Part shown: in pieces, positions 17,855 to 25,550 of the stretch
Numbering within the stretch: position 1 is the stretch's first letter
Layout of the letters: each line of letters starts with the position of its first letter
Source of the DNA: a bacterium
GTDB lineage: Bacteria; Gemmatimonadota; Gemmatimonadetes; Longimicrobiales; RSA9
Reading direction: 5' to 3'
DNA: 64,000 bases
Assembly: GCA_003242735.1 (NCBI GenBank)
Contig: QGVH01000007.1
Span: 1 to 64,000 of the forward strand
The notes under the pieces: model-generated
What the model was told of the DNA's origin: nothing
The model's database searches: none
Seen by the model: only the letters and a program-made list of their open reading frames with translations
Translations under genes and position numbers: made by a program

Positions 17855-17890
17855 TCACGTGTTTCCTACCCCGCGTATCAGGCGTAGAAT
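17855..17890 (+). promoter_or_regulatory. Possible promoter for the AbgT gene
   Basis: A tagaat hexamer at 17885-17890 resembles a -10 element, within cgtagaat as seen twice upstream of the GH9 gene. A tgtttc block about 20 bases earlier is a poor -35. The start codon is 76 bases downstream. Confidence 0.25.
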
Positions 17891-17965
17891 ACGCCCCGGC
17901 AACGGCGAACGCCGGGCCAGGGTGACCACCGACAACCTGCCAGACGGACAGCGGAAAAAACACGC

Positions 17966-19516
17966 ATGAGCACTACGGAGACTCGAGCCGGCGGGCGCAG
18001 GGCGTCTTTGCCCGCACGGTTCCTGGACGCGGTGGAGCGGGTCGGCAACCGGCTGCCGGACCCCCTCACGCTCTTCGTCATTCTCATCGGCCTGGTCCTC
18101 ATCGCCTCGTGGATCGCCGCACGACTGGGCGCGGCGGTGGCGCATCCGCAGACCGGCGAGCAGATCGTCGCGGTCGATCTGCTCAGCCGCGCGAGCATCC
18201 AGCGGATCCTCCAGGAGATGCCGCAGACCTTCGTGTCCTTCCCGCCGCTCGGGCTGGTGCTGGTGGTCATGCTCGGCATCGGCATCGCGGAGCAGACTGG
18301 CCTGGTCGCGGCTGCCATGCGGGCGTTCTTGCGGGGCATCCCGCCGCGACTCGTCACGGCCGCCGTGGTGCTGGCCGGCCTGCTCTCCAGCCTTGCCGTG
18401 GACGCGGGCTACGTCGTGCTCGTGCCGCTCGGCGCGGTGATCTTCCACAGCATGGGCCGGCACCCCATCGCCGGCCTGGCCGCGGCCTTCGCGGGCGTGG
18501 CCGGCGGATTCAGCGCGAACCTGCTGATCACCTCGCTGGATCCGCTCCTCGGCGGGCTTACCCAGGCCGCCGCCCAGATCGTAGACCCGGACTACATCGT
18601 CGAGCCGACGGCGAACTGGTACCTCATGGCCAGTCTCGTGCCTGCGCTCGTGGCAGCCGGCACGTTCGTCAACGACCGCATCGTCGAGCCCCGGCTGGGC
18701 GAGTACCGCGGCACGCCGGAGGTGGGTGCAGCCGAGGAGAACGCGAACGCCCTGACGCCGGAGGTCGAGCGCAAGGGGCTGATCGCCGCGGGCGCGGCGT
18801 TGCTGTTCGTGCTCCTCGTGATCGCGGCCACGGTGCTCCCGCGTGACGGCCTCCTGCGCGGCCCGAACGGCGAGATCCAGCCGTTCCTCTCGAGCATCGT
18901 CGCCGTGATGTTCTTCTTCTTCCTCCTGCCCGGGCTGGCGTTCGGCATCGCGACCGGCTCGATCCGGAGCGACCGGGACGCGGCGCGCATGACGGCCGAG
19001 TCCATGGCGAGCATGGGCGCCTACATCGCGTTGGCGTTCGTGGCGGCCCACTTCGTCGCGTTCTTCAACTGGTCGAACCTGGGAATCCTCCTCGCGATCA
19101 CGGGCGCCAACGCCCTACAGGCGGCGGAATTCACGGGGATCCCGCTCCTCCTGTCGTTCGTGGTCCTGACCGCATTCGTGAACCTGTTCATCGGCAGCGC
19201 TTCGGCGAAGTGGGCGGTCATGGCGCCGATCTTCGTGCCGATGTTCATGCTGCTCGGCTACTCGCCCGAGTTGACGCAGGCGACGTACCGGGTCGGTGAT
19301 TCGTTCACGAACATCATCACGCCGCTACTGCCCTACTTCCCGCTGATCATCATCTTCGCGCGCAGGTACGACCGCTCGCTGGGCATTGGCAGCATCATCT
19401 CGACGATGCTGCCGTACTCCATCGCGTTCGGTCTGGTCACGACGTTGATCCTGCTGGCGTGGTTCCTGGCCGGACTGCCGCTCGGGCCGAACGCGCCGCT
19501 GTACTACCAGCCGTGA
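17966..19516 (+). CDS. AbgT-family transporter
   Basis: 516 residues with about 10-12 membrane helices. Family features are the N-terminal RFLDAVERVGNRLPDPLTLF, the re-entrant loop segment LLSSLAVDAGYVVLVPLG, and the C-terminal SASAKWAVMAPIFVPMF with NIITPLLPYFPLI. AbgT in E. coli takes up p-aminobenzoyl-glutamate; related proteins such as MtrF export folate precursors or sulfonamides. The direction cannot be told from sequence. No aminobenzoyl-glutamate hydrolase genes (abgA/abgB) are next to it, so a stand-alone transporter is likely. Confidence 0.92.
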   Translation: MSTTETRAGGRRASLPARFLDAVERVGNRLPDPLTLFVILIGLVLIASWIAARLGAAVAHPQTGEQIVAVDLLSRASIQRILQEMPQTFVSFPPLGLVLVVMLGIGIAEQTGLVAAAMRAFLRGIPPRLVTAAVVLAGLLSSLAVDAGYVVLVPLGAVIFHSMGRHPIAGLAAAFAGVAGGFSANLLITSLDPLLGGLTQAAAQIVDPDYIVEPTANWYLMASLVPALVAAGTFVNDRIVEPRLGEYRGTPEVGAAEENANALTPEVERKGLIAAGAALLFVLLVIAATVLPRDGLLRGPNGEIQPFLSSIVAVMFFFFLLPGLAFGIATGSIRSDRDAARMTAESMASMGAYIALAFVAAHFVAFFNWSNLGILLAITGANALQAAEFTGIPLLLSFVVLTAFVNLFIGSASAKWAVMAPIFVPMFMLLGYSPELTQATYRVGDSFTNIITPLLPYFPLIIIFARRYDRSLGIGSIISTMLPYSIAFGLVTTLILLAWFLAGLPLGPNAPLYYQP

Positions 19517-19543
19517 GACCGTAGGGCCGGTGTTACGTGCGAA

Positions 19544-19575
19544 GGGCGGGGAGGGACGCAGGCCTCTCCCCGCCC
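19544..19575. terminator. Stem-loop between convergent AbgT and dps genes
   Basis: A 10-bp GC-only stem (gggcggggag / ctccccgccc), extendable with agg/cct, lies 28 bp after the AbgT stop codon. It lacks a good T-tract on either strand, so it could be a weak or bidirectional terminator. Confidence 0.5.
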
Positions 19576-19684
19576 GTCTGCATCCGCGGCGCTGAGTGCA
19601 ACGCCGGCCTCCTGCCGGGGTGGGGCGCCGCAGGGTCGCTGGGCACGGCCGCCGGCGCTCCTGGTCACGCGACCGGCGCCCCGC

Positions 19685-20278
19685 TCACACGACGACGAGC
19701 GGCCGGTCCACCAGGTGCTCGGCGATGAACCACACCTGGAGTTCGTTGGTGCGGAGCACGTCCGAGACCAGGATGTCGTTGGTGACCAGGTCGCCCAGCT
19801 CGTCGGCCCGCCGCGCCAGTTCGCGCGCGTGCTTGATGATGTGCTCGTGAGCTTCCAGGAGCCGCGAGAGCATGGCGGGAACCTCTTCCGCGCCGTCCGG
19901 CGGTCGTGGGATCCTGGTGATCTCCGCCACGTGGCGTGGGTCGCCGACCGCGACGGCACCCAGCGTCTGCACCCTCTCGGCGAGGAGGTCAATGAGCTTC
20001 TCCTGCTGCTCGGCGTGCCGGTCCAGGAGCAGGTGGAGTTGGTAGAACGTGGCGCCGCGCATCAGCCAGTGACTTTTCTTGTAGAGGTCGTGCAGGATGC
20101 GTGTGTCGGCGAGGACCTGGTTCAACCTTGCCGCCATCTCGCTCCGCACGTTCTCCGAGAGGCCCAAGGGCATGTCGCGGAGCTGGTCGAAGCGCTGGAC
20201 CTCCCGGCTCTGCTGGTGGAGGTGGGGCTGGCTGTCTCCGGGCGGCGAGTGCGGTCTGGGAACGGCTGCGCTTGCCAT
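19685..20278 (-). CDS. dps: Dps-family DNA-protection ferritin
   Basis: 197 residues. The ferroxidase site between subunits is recognisable: His70 in KKSHWLMRG, then FYQLHLLLDRHAEQQEKLIDLLAERV with the Asp and Glu ligands at about 86 and 97. The N-terminal ~40 residues are polar, with His and Arg, and may be the DNA-binding tail. Dps dodecamers oxidise and store iron with hydrogen peroxide and protect DNA. The ATG at 20278 has a very good gagaggagaa, so the longer open frame to 20524 is not used. The LTNDILVSDVLRTNELQVWFI helix at the end is typical. Expression is expected in stationary phase or oxidative stress, but no OxyR-like site was recognised. Confidence 0.92.
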   Translation of the reverse strand: MASAAVPRPHSPPGDSQPHLHQQSREVQRFDQLRDMPLGLSENVRSEMAARLNQVLADTRILHDLYKKSHWLMRGATFYQLHLLLDRHAEQQEKLIDLLAERVQTLGAVAVGDPRHVAEITRIPRPPDGAEEVPAMLSRLLEAHEHIIKHARELARRADELGDLVTNDILVSDVLRTNELQVWFIAEHLVDRPLVVV

Positions 20279-20646
20279 GGATTCTCCTCTCGATCCCTGA
20301 CCGGCGGGCGCCGTCGTCCGCCGGCACCGTCCGATGCTTGCTCGGCGTGATTGCCCCGGCGGCGCCGGCGCCCCCTCGGAACCGTGTCGCGTTGCCGGCG
20401 CGGGGCAGGCGTGCGTATAAGCAAGGGCCATACCTGCCTGGACGGCTCGGACCGACCAGCCCCCTAAACCGTTGACCGACGCGTCGCCGCATAGGAGTCC
20501 TTGCGCGCCCGTCAGCCGCCGCATAGCGTTTCGTCCACCTCTTGGAGGTGCCCCGCGGCCGGTGCCCTCTACGTGGCACCGGCCGCCTGAACATCACATC
20601 GTGGCTTCGCACTGCTTCGCGCGCTCTTGCTCGTGTGAGCCGCCAC
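20279..20646. other. Divergent intergenic region, dps / diguanylate cyclase
   Basis: 368 bp. The only AT-rich spot is cgtataagc at about 20414-20422, a possible -10 for either direction. ORFs across this stretch are low-complexity extensions of the two flanking genes. Nothing else recognised. Confidence 0.4.
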
Positions 20647-21801
20647 ATGAGAACGATCCTGGAGTGGGTCGCGAGGGCGTCGTCCATCGGCACGAGCGGG
20701 CAACCGCCGCGGAGGGCTCACCAGATCTCGCTGATCAATCAGGTCGCCCTCCAATCCTGCGCGGTCCCTATCCCGTATCAGGTCTTCTACCTGCTCCACG
20801 ACGCCAGCCGATACCTCCCGCTCGTGGTCGTCAACGCCGTCTTCATGGCGTGTTGCATTGCGACGCTGTTCATGAACCGAGCGGGGAAGCACGCGGCGGC
20901 GCGCAACACGATGTTCACCGCCCTGCACGTTCAGTTGCTCGTCGTCACATACTTCCTCGGCAACGGTGCGGGCGTTCACTTGCTCTACTTCCCTCTGGGA
21001 ACCTGGCTCGGCCTGTTCTTCGCCTCGCGCCGGCTACACGCCATCCTCGCCTTCACCCTGGCCGCGCTCCTCTTCGTCGTCTGCCACTACGCCTTCCCGC
21101 CCGAGGCTGCGTCGATCGCCGCGCCCGCGGCGCTGCTCCACGTGACGTTCATCGGCAGTGCGGTCAGCGCTCTCTGCATCGCCGGGGCCCTCTCGTACCA
21201 GTTCCGGCTCGAGATGGACCGGGTGGAGGCCGAACTCCAACGGTCCAACGAAGAGCTCGCGCGGCTCTCCGGCCAGGATCCGCTCACCGGCCTGGCCAAT
21301 CGGCGTACGCTCGACGACCGCTTGACCCGCGAGTGCGCGCGGCTACGGCGGCCCGGCCAGCACATCGCCGTGCTCCTGTGCGACGTGGACCACTTCAAGG
21401 CCTACAACGACCACTACGGGCACCTCGCAGGCGATGCCTGCCTCAAGCGCGTGGCCGAGGCGCTCTCCTCCGTCGCTCGGCGCGCCAACGACGTCGTCGC
21501 CCGGTACGGAGGCGAAGAGTTCGTCATCGTGTTGCCCGCGACGGACTGCGCCGGCGCGCTCCGGGTGGCCGAGGAGGCCCGGGCACGCGTGAGCGCCCTC
21601 GGGATCCCCCACGAACGCTCGGACGCGGCGCCCGTCGTCACCGTGAGTGTCGGCGTCGCATGCTGCGATCCCGCCACGCCTCTGGCGCCGGAGGACCTGC
21701 TCCGCCGGGCCGACGCGGCGTTGTACGCCGCCAAGCGGGCCGGCAGGAACCGCGTCGTACGTTACGACGGCCTTGGGCCGGACGGTACAGCCACCGCATG
21801 A
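20647..21801 (+). CDS. Membrane-bound diguanylate cyclase (GGDEF)
   Basis: About 384 residues. Five or six hydrophobic helices occupy residues 30-200 (for example VVNAVFMACCIATLFM and LLYFPLGTWLGLFFAS), followed by a short coiled coil (RVEAELQRSNEELARL) and the GGDEF domain. The catalytic motif is GGEEF at 288-292, and the allosteric product-binding I-site RxxD (RAND) sits exactly five residues before it, so the enzyme should make cyclic di-GMP and be feedback inhibited. The sensor part matches no named domain that I recognise. The start is uncertain: ATG at 20647 is chosen, a GTG at 20635 and a TTG at 20542 are in frame. A PilZ receptor is encoded at 57.2 kb. Confidence 0.9.
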   Translation: MRTILEWVARASSIGTSGQPPRRAHQISLINQVALQSCAVPIPYQVFYLLHDASRYLPLVVVNAVFMACCIATLFMNRAGKHAAARNTMFTALHVQLLVVTYFLGNGAGVHLLYFPLGTWLGLFFASRRLHAILAFTLAALLFVVCHYAFPPEAASIAAPAALLHVTFIGSAVSALCIAGALSYQFRLEMDRVEAELQRSNEELARLSGQDPLTGLANRRTLDDRLTRECARLRRPGQHIAVLLCDVDHFKAYNDHYGHLAGDACLKRVAEALSSVARRANDVVARYGGEEFVIVLPATDCAGALRVAEEARARVSALGIPHERSDAAPVVTVSVGVACCDPATPLAPEDLLRRADAALYAAKRAGRNRVVRYDGLGPDGTATA

Positions 21802-21942
21802 TCGCGCAGCCGTCCCTCAGGCGCCCTGCGACAACCGTCCGTGGCACGGGGCTCGCGGTCGGTCTGCCGCGGTCTCGCGACGTGCGCGCCGCTCCGGCCA
21901 GGGGGCGGCGGCGGACGCGCGGGTCGTCCGGCTGCGTGGACA

Positions 21943-22416
21943 ATGGACGTTCGGGGCGTACTTCTCTGGGGGTTCGCGGCGACCACGATCCTGACCACGA
22001 TCCTGCGCGGCAGCCAGGCGGTCGGCCTGACCCGGCTGGATCTGCCCCTGATGCTCGGCCTCATCGTCACGCCGAACCGGGACCACGCCAAGGCGTACGG
22101 CTTCGTCATCCATCTCTTCAACGGCTGGCTGTTCACGCTCATCTACGCGGCGTTCTTCGAGTACCTGGGCCGCGGGGGCTGGTGGCTCGGTTCGATCATC
22201 GGCGCGGTCCACGGCGTGTTCGTGCTGGCCGTGGGGCTGCCGGCCGTCCCTGGCCTGCATCCGCGCATGGCCACGGACGCCCGAGGTCCTGAGCCCACGC
22301 GCGAGCTCGAGCCGTCAGGCTTCATGGCGCTCAATTACGGACGAAGGACGCCGCTGGTGACGCTGCTGGCGCACGTCGTCTTCGGCGCGATCCTCGGGAC
22401 GTTCTATCGCGTCTGA
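21943..22416 (+). CDS. Small integral membrane protein
   Basis: 157 residues with three or four helices: LLWGFAATTILTTILRGSQAVG, HLFNGWLFTLIYAAFFEYLG, SIIGAVHGVFVLAVGLPAVPG and TLLAHVVFGAILGTFYRV. I recognise it only as a conserved hypothetical membrane protein found singly in environmental bacteria; LDLPLMLGLIV.TPNRDHAKAYGFVIHLFNGW and the C-terminal HVVFGAILGTFY are the likely conserved parts. The start at 21943 begins just before the first helix; the frame is open further up. Its 3' end is repeated 70 bp downstream (see 22433-22486). Confidence 0.75.
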   Translation: MDVRGVLLWGFAATTILTTILRGSQAVGLTRLDLPLMLGLIVTPNRDHAKAYGFVIHLFNGWLFTLIYAAFFEYLGRGGWWLGSIIGAVHGVFVLAVGLPAVPGLHPRMATDARGPEPTRELEPSGFMALNYGRRTPLVTLLAHVVFGAILGTFYRV

Positions 22417-22432
22417 GGAGGGGCCATTCCTG

Positions 22433-22486
22433 TTGCACGCGCTCCGTGAGACGGGCGCGCTCCTCGGAACGTTCTGTCGCGTCTGA
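22433..22486 (+). pseudogene. Remnant 3' end of a duplicated membrane-protein gene
   Basis: The last ~14 codons of the preceding gene plus a few trailing bases recur 70 bp downstream. The end ctcgg(g/a)acgttct(a/g)t(c)gcgtctga gives GAILGTFYRV-stop in the gene and GALLGTFCRV-stop in the copy; an HA pair a few residues earlier is shared as well. This looks like the tail of a tandem paralogue whose body has been deleted. Confidence 0.6.
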
Positions 22487-22519
22487 GCAGTGGGCCGGCG
22501 ACGCATCCCCGCTACCTGG

Positions 22520-24373
22520 TCACCGCTGCGCGTCGTGCTCCGCGAGCGTCAGCGCCGCGTTGATCAGCCCGATGTGGCTGAAGGCCTGCGGGAAGTTGCC
22601 GAGCTGCTCGTCGGTTTCGGGGTCGATCTGTTCGGCGAGCAGGCCGAGGTCGTTCCGCCGCTCGAGGAGTCGGACGAAGATCGCGTGCGCCTCGTCGAGC
22701 CGGCCGAGGCGGGCGAGCGCCTCGACGAGCCAGAACGAGCAAATGAGGAACGCGCCTTCGCCGCTGGGAAGGCCGTCCGGGCCCAGGTACCGGTGGACGA
22801 GCTCCGCACGTGCGAGGTGACGCTGGATCGCCTCGACGGTGGAGACGACGCGGGCGTCGTCGGGCGGAAGGAACCCCACCAGCGGGATGACGAGGAGCGC
22901 GGCATCGAGGCCGTGGCCGGGCGTGCGGGTGAAGGCGCCGAGCGCGTGGCTGTAGCCGTTGTCGAGAATCCACGAGCGGATCGCATCGCGGGTGCGCGTG
23001 AGGGGGGCGAGTTCGAGCCGCAGGTCGCCCGCGCGGGCGAGCTCTATGGCGCGATCCAGGCCGACCCACGCCATGACCTTGGAGTGGACGTGCTGCGCGC
23101 GGCCGGTACGCACCTCCCAGATGCCATCATCGGGTTCTGTCCAGCGCTTCGTGATGATGCGCGTCAGGCCGCGCAGCAGCCGGCGTGCATCCCTGTCGAA
23201 CTCTCCGCCTGACCTGCGGTACAGGGTCAGGGCATCGATGACCTCGCCGTACACGTCGAGCTGGAACTGCCGGTAGGCCGCGTTGCCCACGCGCACCGGC
23301 CGTGAGCCGCGGTAGCCGTCCAGGTAGTCGAGACTCCGTTCCGGGGTGCGTGCGCCGCCGTAGACCGTGTAGAGCGGCTTCAGTTCGGGATGGCCGACGC
23401 TGGTGGAATAGAGGAGCCATCGGGCGAACGCGTCGGCCTCGGCTCGATAGCCGAGACGGAGCATCGCGCGAATGGCGAAGGCGGCATCCCGGAGCCAGCA
23501 GAAGCGGTAGTCCCAGTTCCGCACGCCGCCCACGCGCTCCGGGAGCGAGCTGGTCGGCGCGGCGATGATCGCGCCCGAGGGCGCGTACGTGAGCAGCTTG
23601 AGGGCGAGAGCGCTCCGCAGCACGGCATCATCGTAGGCGCCCACGGTGCGGTAGGCGCCGGCCCAGCCGATCCAGAACTCCTCGGTCAGCCGCTGGATCA
23701 GGTCGAGGTTGCCCAGCACGGGAAGGTCGGCCGGCGCCTCGGGCGAGTACGCGAGGGCGAAGTCCAGTTGCTCGCCGGCGTGCAGGGGAAACCGTCCGGT
23801 CAGTTTCCCGTTCTCGCTCTCGAGCCGGGCGTTGGTCACGAGGTGCAGGGCGTGGCCGCCCCACTCGATCGCGTAGCGGGTCGCATGTTGTCGCCGCACC
23901 AGGGGCACGCGACGGCCGAACTGCGGCCTGGCCTCGACGCGGACATCCAGGGTCACACTCCCCTCGATGCAGCGGACCCGTCGCACGATCTCCCGAAACG
24001 CGACCGGGTAGGTCCGCTTCTGGGCCTCCGTCAGTGCAGGCATGAAGTCCACCACGCGGACGACGCCGCCCGCCGCGGTGAAATCCGTCTCGAGGATATT
24101 GGTCCGCGGGAGATAGCGGCGCCTTGTGCGGAACGGCCCGGCGGGGCGGATCTCGAAGGTGCCGCCGAGATCGGCGTCGAGGATGCGCGCGAACACGGCG
24201 TCGCTGTCGAAGCGCGGCACGCACCACCAATCGATCGAGCCGAACCGCGAGATCAGGGCCACGCTACGGCCGTCGCCGATCACGGCGTAGTCGCCGATCG
24301 GGAGGTAGCGGGGGCGCGACGGTTCAGGCGCGCCCGTCTCAGCGCTTGCGGTAGACGAGGTAGCGGACGGCAT
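22520..24373 (-). CDS. Glycoside hydrolase family 15 protein (glucoamylase/trehalase-like)
   Basis: 617 residues. After an N-terminal beta-domain (YLPIGDYAVIGDGRSVALIS, SIDWWCVPRFDS), the alpha/alpha barrel carries the GH15 hallmark NWDYRFCWLRDAAF at 286-299 and GAFLICSFWLVEALA near 560, where the second catalytic Glu resides. Bacterial members hydrolyse alpha-1,4 glucosidic bonds of starch/dextrins or, in mycobacteria and some others, trehalose. No signal peptide is visible, so it acts in the cytoplasm on glycogen-type oligosaccharides or trehalose. The ATG at 24373 has a clean ggaggg and overlaps the previous gene's end by 35 bp, indicating translational coupling as the last gene of a four-gene run. 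Confidence 0.9.
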   Translation of the reverse strand: MPSATSSTASAETGAPEPSRPRYLPIGDYAVIGDGRSVALISRFGSIDWWCVPRFDSDAVFARILDADLGGTFEIRPAGPFRTRRRYLPRTNILETDFTAAGGVVRVVDFMPALTEAQKRTYPVAFREIVRRVRCIEGSVTLDVRVEARPQFGRRVPLVRRQHATRYAIEWGGHALHLVTNARLESENGKLTGRFPLHAGEQLDFALAYSPEAPADLPVLGNLDLIQRLTEEFWIGWAGAYRTVGAYDDAVLRSALALKLLTYAPSGAIIAAPTSSLPERVGGVRNWDYRFCWLRDAAFAIRAMLRLGYRAEADAFARWLLYSTSVGHPELKPLYTVYGGARTPERSLDYLDGYRGSRPVRVGNAAYRQFQLDVYGEVIDALTLYRRSGGEFDRDARRLLRGLTRIITKRWTEPDDGIWEVRTGRAQHVHSKVMAWVGLDRAIELARAGDLRLELAPLTRTRDAIRSWILDNGYSHALGAFTRTPGHGLDAALLVIPLVGFLPPDDARVVSTVEAIQRHLARAELVHRYLGPDGLPSGEGAFLICSFWLVEALARLGRLDEAHAIFVRLLERRNDLGLLAEQIDPETDEQLGNFPQAFSHIGLINAALTLAEHDAQR

Positions 24374-25460
24374 CGGCCCTCCGCAGCTCGATTCCGAAGC
24401 CGGGGCGCGCGAGATCGGGACGGAGCACGCCGTCACGTGGCTCGGGCGCGCCGTCGAAGAACGCTCGCTCGATGCGGACGTGGTCGTGGAAGTACTCGAC
24501 GTGGCGCACGACGGCCAGCGCGCAGCAGGGGTGTGCGTGCAACGATGGCGCCGTGTGGGCGGAGAGCGGGATCCCGTGGGCCTCGCAGAGCGCCGCAACG
24601 CGGAGGAAGCCGGTGATCCCGTTGCAGCGCGTGGCGTCTGCTTGGAGCACATCGACGGCGCCGGCCTCCAGAGCGCGGCGGAAGTCCACCAGCTCGTAGC
24701 CGTACTCGCCGGCGGCGATGTCCATGCCGGCAGGCGCGCGGTCGCGCAGCAGACGCAACCCCTCGAGATCGTCGAACGGGACCGGCTCCTCGAACCATGA
24801 CACCCCCGATTCGCTGAAGCGCTCGGCCATCGCCAGCGCGTCTTTGCGGCTGTACGCGCCGTTCGCGTCGACGAACAGCTCCGCGTTTGGCCCGATCGCC
24901 TCGCGGGCCGCGTGCACGCGGCGTGGATCTTCGGCCGGCCGTGCGCCCACCTTCATCTTGACTCGCCGGATCCCGGCATCGACCCACCGGGCGAGCTGCT
25001 CCTGGAGTCTGGCGATCGGATAGGCCGTGAAGCCGCCGCTGCCGTAGACGGGCACTCCGTCGCGCACGGCGCCCAGCAGCGCGACGAGAGGCAACCCGAG
25101 GAGCCGCGCCTTGAGATCCCAGAGCGCGTTGTCCACGGCGGAGATCGCCATCGCGCAGATGCCCGGGCGGCCGAGGTTGCGGACCTCACGCCGAAGGTCG
25201 GCCCAGATGGCCGGGATCGTCATTGGATCGCGACCGACCACCAGCCTGACGAGATGCTCGCCGATCAGCCGCGCCGTGGCCGTGTCCGCGTACGTGTAGC
25301 CCAGCCCGGTGACGCCCGCGGCCCGCACCTCGACGATCACGATGGTGGTGGAGTCCCAGGACAGCGTGCCGTCGGATTCGGGGAAATCCGTCGGGACCGT
25401 ATAGGCAGAGACGTCGACCCGGTCGATCGTGAGCTGCGTACGCGACGGTGCTCGAGCCAC
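24339..25460 (-). CDS. Enolase-superfamily enzyme (mandelate racemase/MLE group)
   Basis: 373 residues. Catalytic residues are in place: the KxK pair Lys168/Lys170 (RRVKMKVG), metal ligands Asp198 (FVDANGAY), Glu224 (WFEEP) and Glu252 (AAGEYGYE), and His302 (SAHTAPSLHAH). This pattern with both an acid/base Lys and a His fits acid-sugar dehydratases or racemases of the mandelate racemase subgroup. The substrate cannot be assigned. It follows the FAD/Fe-S oxidoreductase by 90 bp and overlaps the GH15 gene, which points to a role in handling sugar-derived acids such as gluconate or related aldonates. Confidence 0.88.
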   Translation of the reverse strand: MARAPSRTQLTIDRVDVSAYTVPTDFPESDGTLSWDSTTIVIVEVRAAGVTGLGYTYADTATARLIGEHLVRLVVGRDPMTIPAIWADLRREVRNLGRPGICAMAISAVDNALWDLKARLLGLPLVALLGAVRDGVPVYGSGGFTAYPIARLQEQLARWVDAGIRRVKMKVGARPAEDPRRVHAAREAIGPNAELFVDANGAYSRKDALAMAERFSESGVSWFEEPVPFDDLEGLRLLRDRAPAGMDIAAGEYGYELVDFRRALEAGAVDVLQADATRCNGITGFLRVAALCEAHGIPLSAHTAPSLHAHPCCALAVVRHVEYFHDHVRIERAFFDGAPEPRDGVLRPDLARPGFGIELRRADAVRYLVYRKR

Positions 25461-25550
25461 GTCGTCGTCTCCGGTCCTCAGATCGAACGATCGCGCGGCG
25501 GGGCGCGACGCGCGGGTCGGATCATCTCCGCGCGTACGGATGCAGCGACC

